Shown piece after piece: positions 46,904 through 58,929 of a stretch of DNA of 64,000 bases. The stretch is from Phorcus lineatus (Eukaryota > Mollusca > Gastropoda > Trochida > Trochidae). The position numbers were made by a program, and so were the translations under genes. The notes under the pieces were generated by a model. The model was not told where the DNA came from. It made no database searches and worked only from the letters and a program-made list of their open reading frames with translations. Numbering within the stretch: position 1 is the stretch's first letter; each line of letters opens with the position of its first letter. Where the stretch lies: positions 20,660,304 through 20,724,303 of the forward strand of contig OV121090.1 of NCBI GenBank assembly GCA_921293015.1, in the 5' to 3' direction.

Positions 46904-49900
46904 ATGGACACTATGGAAGGTGATCAGTTTGAGTTCGAAGCTACAAACCATGGAGATGCCCTCCTGGCGGGGCTCCGCCACCTGCGGGATAAGAATCAGC
47001 TGTTTGATGTCACGCTGGTGGTTGAGAATTTAGAGTTACCTGCCCATAAGGTGGTTCTTGCTTCCTGCAGTGACTACTTTAGGTGAGCAAAGTAAAAGGG
47101 GTAGTTCAGCCATGAGTGCAAAATGGTTCACAACTACTGAAGTTAAACCGCAGTATTTTCCTCTGGTTTAGTGCACCCTACGTCAAGGTGAAATTTTGGT
47201 TATACCAAATATGATATTTTATTCAATGGAAATTTTGAACTATAATTTTGCTTTCAGTAATTCTAGTTTTACATTCTTCAGACTTAAATTTCAATAAATT
47301 TTTTTTTTTTTTTTTGATTTTAGTTTGTTGCATTTTGGGTTCTGTACTGAACCATGGCTTATGAGTTATTATATTTTGATGTATGTGAGCTACTTAGAAG
47401 GCTTATGGATTCATTCATTAGGTTAATTTGCAGTTATTCCTCACTCATTAAATTGCCCACAAGGTATAACAAGCACCAATCTGAATCACTGTCTAATTAA
47501 ACCTTGCTGCATTTCCTAAACTTTTCTGTGCCAGCTTTTCAGCTTACAACACCAGAGTGTTTTTATGATATAAACCAGGGCCTAGATTTTCGAATCTCGC
47601 TTAGTGCTAAGATAGACGTAAGTCAATACTTATGTATGGCACTTATGACTATCTTAGCACTAAGAGTGCTTCGAAAATCCAGGCCCAGGGATTTGAAAAG
47701 ACACCTAAGTTAATGGCCATTTTAAGGCTTTTAATAATTTCTAGAATCTTGGTCATACCCCAATGTATCAATAAAAATGTCTTATTTTAATGACTCATTT
47801 TTTCATCAAATGTTAAAAATGGTCTGTGTCCCCGACCTTTCCAAATCAGAACTTTTCTACAGGTGACCATGTACACTATACCCCTTATATACCATTGTAA
47901 TCAGCTGTCTCATAATTTTTAAGGGCGATGTTCACTGATGGGTTGAGGGAGTGTTCACAGAAGAAAATAGTCTTGAACGGAGTGACTGCGCGAGGCATGA
48001 AGAATCTTCTTGACTTTGCCTACACCTCAAAAAGTAACATTGATAGTGGTAAGTAAAGCTGAAACTTGTACCATGGAATCAGGTTGAGATAGATTATGGC
48101 ATTTCCATTGGTAGCTTGTTACTATTCATGTACCTGTCTATTCTTTTTATGAAATCATAAAGCTAGATGAAAATAGTAGAATAAAATCACTTATTGTCAA
48201 TAACCAACTTTGAATTTGAAATAGCCTGCAAATTTTGCTGTCTTTATCATCAGTTTGTCCACCAGATATGTTTCCCGAAGTATCAAGAGTGCTTCTCTTT
48301 AGTGTATTCACAGAGCTTCAAGTGAAAAAAAATCCAAATCAGATGTTCCCCCCCTTGTCAATGTTTGTTTCAAAAAAGAGTTAAAAAAGCCTCATTACCC
48401 TTGTCCCTCTTGAATTCTCTTCTGAAACACATACCATGCTTTTATAAATGCTAAATTTACCTAAGTTCAGTTCAGTTTTTTTGTTGTAAAAACTTTACAA
48501 ACATATTAATATTCTGATTTGTTTAACTTATTATAGGCCAAGAATAGGTATATTATACTTACATACCAACAATAACTGACTTAAATTGTTTAAAATTGAA
48601 ATGCCGCTAGCAGTAACAATAACTTTCTATTTGCAGACAATGTGTGTGACGTGTTGAGTGCATCTACCCATGTCCAGATCCTGCCGGTCATTGAGGCGTG
48701 CGAGGACTTCCTCCGCAGTCATCTGGCGCTGGACAACTGTGTGGACACTGCTTCTGTTGCTGACCTCTACTCTCTCCAGCCACTTCAACAATACGTACAG
48801 CAGTTCATATGCAAACATTGGACAGTCTTTACAATGTCCAGGGACTTCCTCCGGATGGGTCATCAAGCCTTGATGAACATCCTTGCGTCTGGTTTCCCGG
48901 TGGACTGTTCTGAGTTTGATGTGCTTGTGGCTGTACTAACATGGCTGAGGTTCTGTCCAGGAGAGAGACTGAATCTTGTGGAAGATGTTCTGGAACAAAT
49001 CCAGTTTGAGAACATCCCTGAGGAGAATCTTGAGAGTCTCCTTGAGGTGAAAGAGTGGGAAGAGCTGGTTCAGGAAGTGCCGTGTTTGAAGAGAAGATGT
49101 GGGAAGGTTTGTGGGGAGGTTGAGGTCAGTCTGGAGAGGATTGGTAGTCATGGTGACGGTGACATCTTGACCGCTGGGATGACCAACATGAGAGGTTTCA
49201 GGGAATCAGTATTAGTGGCCGGTGGGTTCAGTGGAGACTCAGGGATGACCAACAACATCTGGTATTATGAAGACGACTCAGGTTTACTCAAGCTTCTCAC
49301 ACGCATTCCCCATGTTGACCAGTGCAATTTTGGAATGAGTGTTCTGAACAATCAACTCTTTGTTGTTGGTGGATGTTTCAACGACCAGTTTGAAGAGGTT
49401 ATTCATCCATTTGGGTTCAGATATGATCCTGTGAAGAATGAATGGATGAGTATCTCACCAATGCTTCATGAACGATGCAGATTTTACCTCGGAGTCTGCA
49501 AGGGTGATTTATACGCTATCGGAGGTGATCCCCAGGCTTCTGACATTACACTGGAGAGTGCCCCGTGTGAGAAATACAATCCAGACACAAATTCCTGGCA
49601 AGAGCTTGAACCCATGCCCGGAAACCGGACTCAACATGCAGGTGTTGTCGCCGGAGACTACATTTACATCTCTGGAGGTCAACAGGAAGCAGAAGGTGAA
49701 ATCCTGAGTGACCTCATACGCTATGACACTCAAACCGACACTTGGCAGTCTTGTGCAAATCTTCTCACACCTCGAGTTGACCATTCCATGTTCTACTTCA
49801 AAGGAAAACTGTTTGTGATTGGTGGATGGCGATACGGACTAGCCAATCAGCAAAGAGAAATGGTGTCTTCCATAGATTGTTATAATGAAGAGTTAGATAT

Positions 49901-50132
49901 ATGGGAGCCAGTCGCAAATCTTAATGAAACAAGGTTATACGCAACTTATACGTTGTTCGAAGGCTCAGTCTATGTCATTGGTGGATGGCAAAGTGGCGAT
50001 TATCGTCTAAAGTGCGAGAGCGTCGATTGTCTCGATTTGACATCCATGCAATGGCGGGACAAGAAGCCTCAACACCTGTCTCTATGGGAACACAACTCTT
50101 GTACCCTCTACTTACCCAAGTTCATCCAATAA
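46904..50132 (+). CDS. BTB-BACK-Kelch protein, KLHL9/13/26-like, complete
   Basis: Coding exons 46904-47082, 47924-48048 and 48637-50132, phases 2 and 1 (AG|G, G|AC); 599 residues. BTB domain about 25-130 with LFDVTLVVENLELPAHKVVL and ASCSDYFRAMFTDGLRE; BACK about 135-240 (ILPVIEACEDFLRSHLALDN); then six kelch blades marked by Gly-Gly doublets (VAGGFSGD, VVGGCFND, AIGGDPQA, ISGGQQEAE, VIGGWRYG, VIGGWQSG). Such proteins are substrate adaptors of cullin-3 ubiquitin ligases: BTB binds CUL3, the propeller binds substrate. The KLHL9/13/26 group is suggested by the SDYFRAMFT and LQ/VQILPV blocks but not proven. An acceptor (tttattacag, 46889) just upstream of the ATG shows a 5'UTR intron. aataaa at 51018-51023 is the likely polyadenylation signal. 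Confidence 0.93.
47577..47690. repeat. Hairpin element, family 'gggcctagattttcgaa' (Kelch intron 1)
   Basis: Left gggcctagattttcgaatct...gcttagtgctaagatag, right its complement ctatcttagcactaagagtg...cttcgaaaatccaggccc. The best-preserved of the three copies. Confidence 0.8.
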
Positions 50133-51017
50133 TGATCTCAACATTTTACAGATCCAGGATCCCTTTTTCCGGGGAATACTACAAATATTTCTTAAATTGG
50201 GATGGGGTTGAAGTTCCCCCCATACACTTCCTCCCCACCCTCACCTTCAAACCTCCCCCCACATCCTCTAACCTACCAGCTCAACCTCTAACCTACCCCT
50301 TCAACCTCTAACCTACCCCTCAACCTACCACTGTTAATTTACTTTGAGAGGCTATTTAAGGTAGATGCAAGGTTTCACTTTTATGCACAATCTAAAATGT
50401 CAAAATTTTGATTCTATGGCAATTTTAGTTATGATTTCTCTTACGCAAAAAAGGATCTGGGTCTCGTTAACAAAACACTAAGATGACCTGAAAGGTTTTA
50501 AAGATAAACATGTATGAACATTAGAACAATGTTTTATCTAGATCTGTCACACGAATCGAGTGACTAGACTTAAAGCTGAAAGTAATCAAAGCATTAGTGA
50601 GTCGTTGCAGCCATACTTAAAATTGCTATTACGGTCATGCCATAGTTACACTAGAATAAGAACCTACAAAACACTTGTACCTCATTACATCATTATCAAA
50701 CCTCAGCTGAAATTTTTTATCAGGTGACCATTTAAAAATGGAGCTGTTCATGAATATATTAGCGCCATGCCAGCTTTAAACAGTTGAAGCAAGGAATAAT
50801 TTTACCATTAGTGAAAAAAATTCTGCATTAATGAAAATCAGGAATGATGTCAAGTTTAGTTTGATAAGTTAAACTGGTCCCATGACATAAATGTCCTCTC
50901 TTATAATATTTATATGATTGTAACTAATTGTATATATATGTTTCACACATGAATATTTGCCCTCTACTATAATAATGTTAAAATTTTATATTGTCTGGCC
51001 ATTGTTTATTGTTTACA

Positions 51018-51023
51018 AATAAA
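51018..51023 (+). terminator. Polyadenylation signal for the Kelch gene
   Basis: AATAAA about 890 bp after the stop codon; a second hexamer overlaps at about 51035-51040. Confidence 0.5.
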
Positions 51024-51480
51024 ACAATGAGGATAATAAATAAAAAATATTTTAATGTAAAATCAAGGCTCCACTATAGAGTTTCAAGGCAAATTGTATC
51101 ATGTTGTAGCAAATTTTGGAAATTTATGTTTTCTTCATTGTCATAGATAAATATATTATTTTCAGACCTTTAGGTATCATAATTAATGGTATCAACGTTG
51201 AAAAGATCGCACAATATGTAATAATTTTAATCATGTGTACTTAATTTTGTTATCTATTAATCTCTCTATGTTTACCTGCATTTAACCTACCTTTCATATT
51301 CATTTCAACAATTGATAAATATTTATTATACATGATATTGTTTATTTCTACAATATGAGAAATATTTTAAAAGTGACATTTACTAAACATAAGTAAATAT
51401 AAAGCGCTTTTATACATCTGCTTACTCTGTCTGTCTATGGACATCTAGCGAGATTATGACATGTGACAAAATTCTTTGAA

Positions 51481-51830
51481 GGGACAGTAGCATGTTTTTT
51501 GAAAGATTTAATTCTTAAATATTTTTGCAATACTCATTAGTTTGTCTAATGTATTATCTTCAGAGGGTCACAACTTCTCATCATGCAACTAGATCCTCCA
51601 TAGCCATAGAGAAAATAATATCAAGCGAAAACCACAGGCAGCCATTTTTGTGTGGACACCTTTTAATCATTTGAGATAGGGAAATGGATTCTCATAGATT
51701 AACCAGTTATAGTTTCTTAATTTTAAATCAGCTGTTTTTTTTATCAAAAAGCATGGTCCTGCAATAGAAAGCATTTACTTTTGTGAGATCAATTTGTTTT
51801 CCTAAAAAAATGCTACTTCCTCTTTAAAAA
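51481..51830 (+). repeat. Dispersed ~340-bp repeat, copy 2
   Basis: Pairs with 28098-28440 (see blocks there). Non-coding; lies just after the Kelch transcript. Confidence 0.5.
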
Positions 51831-52674
51831 GACAGATACTTAGTCAATTTAGAAGTTGGACAAGATTTCTTGGATATATTTTCTTTACTTTGTTATGATT
51901 TTGAATGTTTCTTTTAGAACAATGATATCAATATTCCCATCACTTATCCTGTTATACTGTGAGTGCTTGCATAATCTCATTTTTTATGTTATTTATTTGT
52001 TCATTTCTTGTTTGTTTTGTGTTATTTTACCCCAAATACTGGATGTTATGAAATGTACAACCCGTTTCATTCCAAGCTTATTCATTCATACTGAATATCA
52101 TCTTGTTACTTATTATCATATTTTTGATAAATATCACTCCATATATTTTCAACATGCAACTTTAATTAAAAGTCAATTATTAGACTTAAGTGGCAATATT
52201 TCTAATTTTTTAAAAACATTCTAGAAAAATCTCCAAGCAGTGATTGTCTTTTTATTTTCATCAATTGCAGTCTGAAGATAACACTGTTTGATAAATGTAC
52301 AATGTTATTACACATTGTGTGACGGTTATCATCAAGTATGACATCACAATGTTTGTGCCACTGTCAATATGGTCGTGTCAACAATTTTTTACATAAATTC
52401 AAAATACTAACCTTGATTCCATTTATGATATTTATATGAAAATGGTTTCGTTTTCTAACTTGCTTTTGCTTGTTTAATACTAGGTAAATTAATCGTTTCA
52501 TCCTTGAAAATAGTTTTTACTGGTTTCTTATCTGTTAGAAATATGTGTGCAACGCTCACATGAAGGAACTCCAGTCATTTCACCATCCTGAATGCCATGA
52601 TTAGAGCCTCCCTTTTTGTAACTAACTAATTATGCATGCAATCTGAAATCAGCAGCTCATGCCACAAGTGTCAA

Positions 52675-52918
52675 GGGCGTAGGAACAGGGGGGGGCTTGG
52701 GGGGGATTAGCCCCCCCACTTTTTTTCGAAATGTTTTTTTTCCCCAACTATTTTGCCCTTTCTACTACATATTTCCCAATAAGTGGTCTAGTATTGTTAC
52801 AAAACAGTTACTATGCATTACTGAGGGTAGTTCTGAGTTTTTTTTGTTTGTTTGTTTTTTTTTTTGGTTACAAAATTTCAATTCAAGCCCCCCCACTTTC
52901 AAATTCGCTCCTACGCCC
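52675..52918. mobile_element. Short TIR element, ends gggcgtagga / tcctacgccc
   Basis: Left gggcgtaggaacaggggggg, right ccccccactttcaaattcg...ctcctacgccc, an inverted pair; the interior has poly-T runs. About 244 bp, non-coding. Confidence 0.65.
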
Positions 52919-53939
52919 GAGTGTTATACTTTAATGAAAAGGAAAGAAGTAACTTTGAAGAAAATTGAGTCATTTAGGAAACTTATCATTCTTAACTTAG
53001 GCCAGACAAAATTAAATAGTCGTTAATCTATGTTTTGTACTTTGTTGAAATAAGGTAACACTGTGAATGTAAGCTTGCATTTTTTTGTTTTGTCTTCAAT
53101 TTCAATTTTGTGTTTTCTCATCTTAAGCATAATTACACATTACCTTTTTGAGAATGAACTATATCAAATCATTCTCATCTAATCATAATAATTTTTTGCG
53201 TCATTATTTCTCTTGTAGCCCATGAAGCATCAGAAGTAGAGGCTTAAATAGATTCAAATTTGTACCAATGGTTCCAAAGAAAGTAATTTTAACTAAACTC
53301 AAAATTTCCATTTTTATCCATCAGGGCCTTTAAGGCCAGACTTCTGATTGGTTGATTTTGATGTTAGTTGTGTACGATGATTTTGTGTTTACCAAACCCT
53401 TAAACTTAAAACACAAACCTTGTTTGTTTATATAAACTTGATCAATCTTTACCTCCTGTGTTGTAAATCACAACTTGGTGTGAATTCATGCATAAGAATA
53501 AGTGTTCATTTACTTACATATTTTGTTTATGTGTGTTCAGCTGTGAAAGAAATCCCAAATATAGAGCAATACATATTCAAAATATTTCCTTCTTTGTGTT
53601 ACATTTCATTCAAAGGATGAAGTAGAATATCATATTTCCTCCAATAGAACCTCAGGTTCAATATCATTCAGCATCCACCTTTCTTTATTGTGGTGGTTTG
53701 CATGATTCAGAGACCCGGAGAGCTATGCCAGCTGGAGCTAACATGCTCTTGGTAGGGGCACCCAAGCTGGACAGGTGGACCGGTAGAAGCCAGACCAAAT
53801 TTGAGTACTTCTTAAACCTGCTTTCTATCTCTCATTTTGCCTTTCTTTCCCCTCATCCTTTCAATCTCTTTCTCCCTGATCTGTCCACTCTCTTTAGTAT
53901 GCTTGTTGTCAATGTGTTTAATAACTGAAATATTGTTGA

Positions 53940-54870
53940 AAGCGTGTTAAACCCCTTCCTTGTTTGAGCAATGAGGCTACTTTCAGACCGTTGTTTAGAG
54001 GAAAGCCCCTGATAGAATGAGTTCATATCCTGCTCTGGGCATGGTTGGTTTTGTGATAGATATACTCTGTGTTTTCAACAAAAAATGTGATTTCTTGAAA
54101 AATTATAAATCCATCATTAACAGTGTAAATGGTGTTTCACTTTAACATCTACATATATTTTTTGGCATGGATCAACTGATTATTTGTTAAAACAAATTAG
54201 AGTATGAGAAAACAGGTGTTCTCTCCCTTTCATTATGTTACAGCATAGAGAATAATTTGATAACTGTTATATACAACTGGCCATATTCGGTATTTACAAT
54301 ATTTACAATATTGTCTTTTGACATAGCTAGAGATCACACGGCAGTTTCCCATAAACCAGACACTCATTTTGCAGACGCCACGAAACTACAATTTTCCAAG
54401 TATTTTTAACTGCGGATAAAAGTTGAATAGTCCAAAATATAGAGAAGAATATCATGATAGCGCATGTTTGTTTTATAGCAGTTCTTGTATCTCAAATAGC
54501 ACCTTTATTCATAAAAAATATGGGTTTGAATACTTTCACAATATAATTTAGTTGTATAAACGAGCAATGAGTTGTACAAACACATATATTTTTGTCAAAT
54601 CCAAGTTAATTCTCAAATGTCATAAAATGGAAAAGTCAGACCCATTGTTTTTCACAAAACACCCTTTTCTAAGGTTTACCTTTACTCCCATTCTTTCTTC
54701 AATATTATAGTAACATGAGTGTAGCGAAAGCATATATACATTTAACGCTGGGACAGGATGGTAAATCCCGTGAATCATTCGTTTTAAACGCGATGATGTG
54801 GTTTGTCCGCTAATGACTAGGTTTTGTCTGCACTAAACTGGTGTCATAATGTGCACTACGTGTAGATAAT
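53940..54870. repeat. Fragments of the 'cagtctgattaaaatcgacc' family
   Basis: caatgaggctactttcagaccgttg (about 53970) and ttttaaacgcgatgatgtgg...ctaatgactaggttttgtct (about 54780-54835) match the interior of the 62720-63143 copy. Both fragments are degraded; nothing else is recognised between them. Confidence 0.45.
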
Positions 54871-55679
54871 AAGTCTCTTTCCTAAATTGAGGAATACATT
54901 TTATTGTATTTTATTACCTTTTTCTCATGAAGAAAACCCGTTGGCTTTCCAGATGATTTTTCAAATCATTTTCCTTGAACTGACAACCAATTCGCATTGG
55001 TTTTATATCCGTCGGACAATGGGTTATTTTGCTTTGCATGAAAAGGGGGAAAATCATAATTTGACAAAATTTGGCAAAAGCATGTGTTTGATACCTAAGT
55101 TCAATATGAAACAATCATTGTTGAATTTGGTGATGTGTTTTCATGCGATTGGGTTTGAATCTGAGTTTGATTTTTTCGTAATTTCAAATCTAAAATTGTA
55201 GCGTTTCTTTTGCCCTTGAATTTATTTCGTATAACACACGTTACACACATGACCCTTCACTGGTTTGTTATCATTATTATCATACCATCCTCTCTCCACG
55301 AGACCAATCTTTATGTCTGACAATATGGGACATACAGAGCCAGTGCTGTCAATAAATTCTTTATAAAAAATGCTGTTTAGACGATGCCATTGCCAGTAGG
55401 GATGGGTATGGCTCCTTTTTTCGATTTATTGCGATACAGAAAAGCGTATTGCGATGTGCATTGCGATATATTGGTACTTTCAAAATCATATTTCCCACGT
55501 TCTTTTGAAGAAATGACAGCGATAAGAACAACAATAAATGCCCGGCATTCAGTTTTTTTCGGGAAGGGAGACACATTATTGGATATGAGCTTTGAACTAT
55601 ATAGATAACACTTTGAACTATATAGATATCGGATATCGGATATAATTCTTAGCTTCTATAAACAATGTATTTGACTGAT

Positions 55680-56235
55680 GCAGTAGAATGCTGAAGCCAC
55701 ACAACAAATTTGGTAATGCCACCTTGAATAGTTTCCAAGAAAATATGTCCCCTTTGAAGATCCTCTTGAACGAAGTCCCATAAACGGAACAAGGGCCAAA
55801 CCTCAAGGAAACAAAGTTGCACGCTTCTCAATTTTGAACTCCATCAAGATCCTTATACCCTGAAGCCACACAACAAATTTGGTAATCCTACCTTGAATCA
55901 TTTCTGAGAAAAGCTGTCCCCTTTGAAGATACACTTAAAATAAGTTCCTAAACTTCATGCCGAAGGCACACACCAATTATTGTAGTACTATCTTAGATAG
56001 TTTCTGAGAAAAGCTGTCCGCTTTGAAGATACCCTCGAAATAGGTGAAAAAGTACTAAACAAGGACATTTACACCGGAAAAATATAAATGTACGCTTCTG
56101 ATTTTCGGACTCAATGAAAATAATGATACCCTGTAACTACAACCAAATTTCGTAATCCTATCTGAAATAGTGATTTAGAAATGTTGATTCCTTTAACTCG
56201 GACAGAAGGACGCAAAATACAGACGGAATAATAAC
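55680..56235. repeat. Degenerate tandem repeat
   Basis: ctgaagccacacaacaaatt occurs at about 55691 and 55860 with tcccctttgaagat following each, and weaker versions follow near 55960 and 56130. The stretch ends in a cggacagaaggacgc-type run, like the gacggacg end of the 26-27 kb array, but the unit is different. Confidence 0.55.
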
Positions 56236-57095
56236 ACCATTATTCATTGCAAATGATAGTCATTATCAATTCTATGACTAATCATAATCTTACATACAAG
56301 ATATCTTTATGCAAAACTGTACAAGTTAACTTTAAAAAAAAATGTAAATGAATAAAGATTGCTCTTTGCAAAACTGCAGACATAATCTACAATTTAATCA
56401 ACACTACAAGTCAAAAAACCATCAAATTAAAAAATTAATAATAGATCGTTCATAAAAACAGCACGCTTTTTTCGTGATTCACGGTCTGGCTAAGGTTAAT
56501 ACTTATCTTAAAATGGGTCTACTTACACAACTGCAATAATCATTATTGTCAGGCACTTCATCATGAACACTGTCCAGCTTGTGTTATCACTCTGTCTGCG
56601 AGAGTTTGCAGGAATTATGTGAAGATGGCGAAATACTGTACAGTAATCATCTTACTCATTGGCTGAACATTGAGATATTCATATTTATGATTGCAATTAG
56701 GAGAGAAAGATAGTATCTTCAGAAGAGATATTCATGCACATAGAGTATCAATTTACGAAGTTAATGTATTAATTGTGATTGATTTTGTGGCTTGGAATTC
56801 ATATTTGTAAACGCTGATTAAACATTTATGACTCTACAAAACTTTACAAAACATCACCGAATCGATTGTTACGCGTACAATCGAATAGCAAAGATAGATT
56901 TTTTAATTACCGACGCTAGAAAATCTCAATTGATTAATATTCCAGTTACTAACAAGACAAAGCCTTGAATATGAAATTTTAAACAAACGTATTTGAAGAC
57001 AATATATTTTTGTATTTTCAATTCTATACACAAAATTATTTGAAAATACGGAGTCAACTTACAGTTGCGATAAATGTTACGTAACGACAACTAGA

Positions 57096-57439
57096 TACCG
57101 TATTTCCTCGATTACAACCCGGGTCTCGAATACAACCCGGGCCTCGAATATAACCTGGGGGTTAAGGGGGTGCTTAGTAAAATAGAACCCGGGCCTCGAA
57201 TATAACCCGGGCCTTGTTGTGTTCTCAATTTTAAATTATCTTCGTATGATTTCCAGATTAAAAGTTTTGAGATACAGAATGCCACTTTCTCACTCTTGCA
57301 ATAGATTTTGTAATGCCATTTCAGGTCTGAAAAAATAGAACCCAGCCTCGATTAAAACCCGGGCCTCGATTACAACTTGGGGGGTAAGGGAATGCTGAGT
57401 GAAATAGAACCCCAGGGTTGTATTCGAGGAAATACGGTA
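57096..57439. mobile_element. TIR element 'taccgtatttcctcgaat', copy 1
   Basis: Ends ccgtatttcctcgatt and attcgaggaaatacgg, bordered by TA on both sides. Interior repeats of cgggcctcgaatataac. The TA flanks suggest a Tc1/mariner-type MITE. Confidence 0.75.
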
Positions 57440-57510
57440 GTCAAAGAACATTTTCAATGTTGAGGCTTTGAGAACGTTGATGAGTTACGCTTGGTACCGA
57501 TCGTGACAAA

Positions 57511-57848
57511 CCGTATTTCCTCGAATTGAGATCCTGCTATAGAATAGACGCCGGGTCTTAAATTGACGCCGGTAGCACGATTGTTTGAAAGAAATAGACG
57601 CCGGTTGGTTAGATGACTACTCGATAAGCCAATAACCTAAAATAGAATTAGTGTTTCTCTTATCAAAACTAGTTCACTTTCAATGACAAAAAAACAGTCT
57701 CCCAATGCTGATCAGTTTATATGGTTTGACTACCTATATTGTTTTATTCCTGAAGAATCTAAACAGAAGCCGATCTCGAATGGACGCCGGGGCGGAAGAT
57801 GGTCTGATAAAATGGACGCCGTCGTCGTATATTCGAGGAAGAAAGGTA
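57511..57848. mobile_element. TIR element 'taccgtatttcctcgaat', copy 2
   Basis: Left ccgtatttcctcgaattg, right attcgaggaagaaagg (diverged). Interior carries gacgccgg repeats in place of acccggg. Confidence 0.65.
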
Positions 57849-58210
57849 CTATATTTTAGATACCCCTTTCCATTGTCGTATGACAAGCTTCACCGCTTCA
57901 TTCAAAGACTTGCAGGTCTTGCTAGCCAACGAAAAACCGGCGTCACTTAAACTGTAAAACTGGCAATCTTCAGGTAAAAGATTGATGTAAGTGATTAACT
58001 AATTACATCGCGTGCATGAAAATGGCTTTACAAAACCGAGACGATGAATATAAAACTAAAAAGTGGTTATGTCATCTATCTAAAATTGACTTTCAGACAA
58101 ATAGAATGTCCAACTGACGTTCGAATACAAATAACATTTTAGTCTTTAGGAGGGACGAGTGCCATTTTGTCAGGACGACTCGAAATGATGATCTGGAGCT
58201 ATTCTTGGCT

Positions 58211-58411
58211 TACCGTATTTCCTCGAATGGACGCCGGGCCTCGAAGAGACGCCGGGTGATAGGTTGATTAATTGATGCTCCCGTAGTTGAATGCAAATAA
58301 TGTATTCCCCCTTTGGACGAAATGTCCTACTTAAATATGAATAGACGCCGGGTCTCGAATACAAGCCGGGGGTAATGGGGGCTGAAAAATTCTATTCGAA
58401 GAAATACGGTA
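58211..58411. mobile_element. TIR element 'taccgtatttcctcgaat', copy 3
   Basis: Left taccgtatttcctcgaatgg, right attcgaagaaatacggta; 201 bp, TA at both ends. Interior gacgccgggcctcgaa. Confidence 0.75.
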
Positions 58412-58790
58412 TATGTCATATCCTATCCAGTGTCATCTTCTTATACTTATACCGCCGATTCTTAATAGGAGTCTAATAACAGAATGGCAAAATTTGTACT
58501 CACTTTGCCAAAACCCTAGACGAAATTTGAAACTGCAAATCATTTTGCAAGTTGATTCTTTTCAAAAAGCCGAAATAAGACAATTACAAACTGTTAATTG
58601 GATAGTAAAGGGTTAATCTAGATACTGTTAACCATATTTTATATAAATTTGGATATTGATAATTTTCAATATCCTGTGGATGCAGATTTGTTCATTCCGT
58701 ACCTCGTAAGACTTGGTTTGATGATTTGACACGATAGCTGTACTAAGCGGTGTACGCCGGTCACTAGACTAAATTTCGTTCTGTTTGTAG

Positions 58791-58928
58791 GAATCAAGTA
58801 TGCCCATAGGCACAATAAAGGGGAATCCCAACAAGGCTGAATCACCGCCATTAGAGGAATTGAAGGCGAAAACCTCGAAGGTGTTCGCCCATTTCTACAC
58901 ATTTCAAACGATCAAGTGTGGGGCCAAG
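58791..58928 (+). CDS. Orphan internal exon, product not recognised
   Basis: 46 codons with no stop between a good acceptor (gttctgtttgtag|gaatc) and donor (gccaag|gtaaat), phase 0 at both ends. The peptide includes MPIGTIKGNPNKAESPPLEE and ends HFYTFQTIKCGAK. Higher GC than its flanks. It does not join in frame to the next gene's first acceptor at 60968 (a stop follows), so it belongs to another transcript or is a 5' leader exon. No family recognised. Confidence 0.4.
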
Positions 58929-58929
58929 G

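Noticed and set aside
51856..52224. 122-codon hydrophobic frame resembling a membrane protein
   Set aside because: Extremely AT-rich; Phe/Ile/Leu/Tyr bias follows base composition, no splice or homology support.
54887..55201. 104-codon frame, open on both strands
   Set aside because: No ATG at the frame start, no family, located in repeat-derived DNA.
58211..58411. Possible promoter because of the CpG content
   Set aside because: CpGs come from the gacgccgg units of the TIR element.
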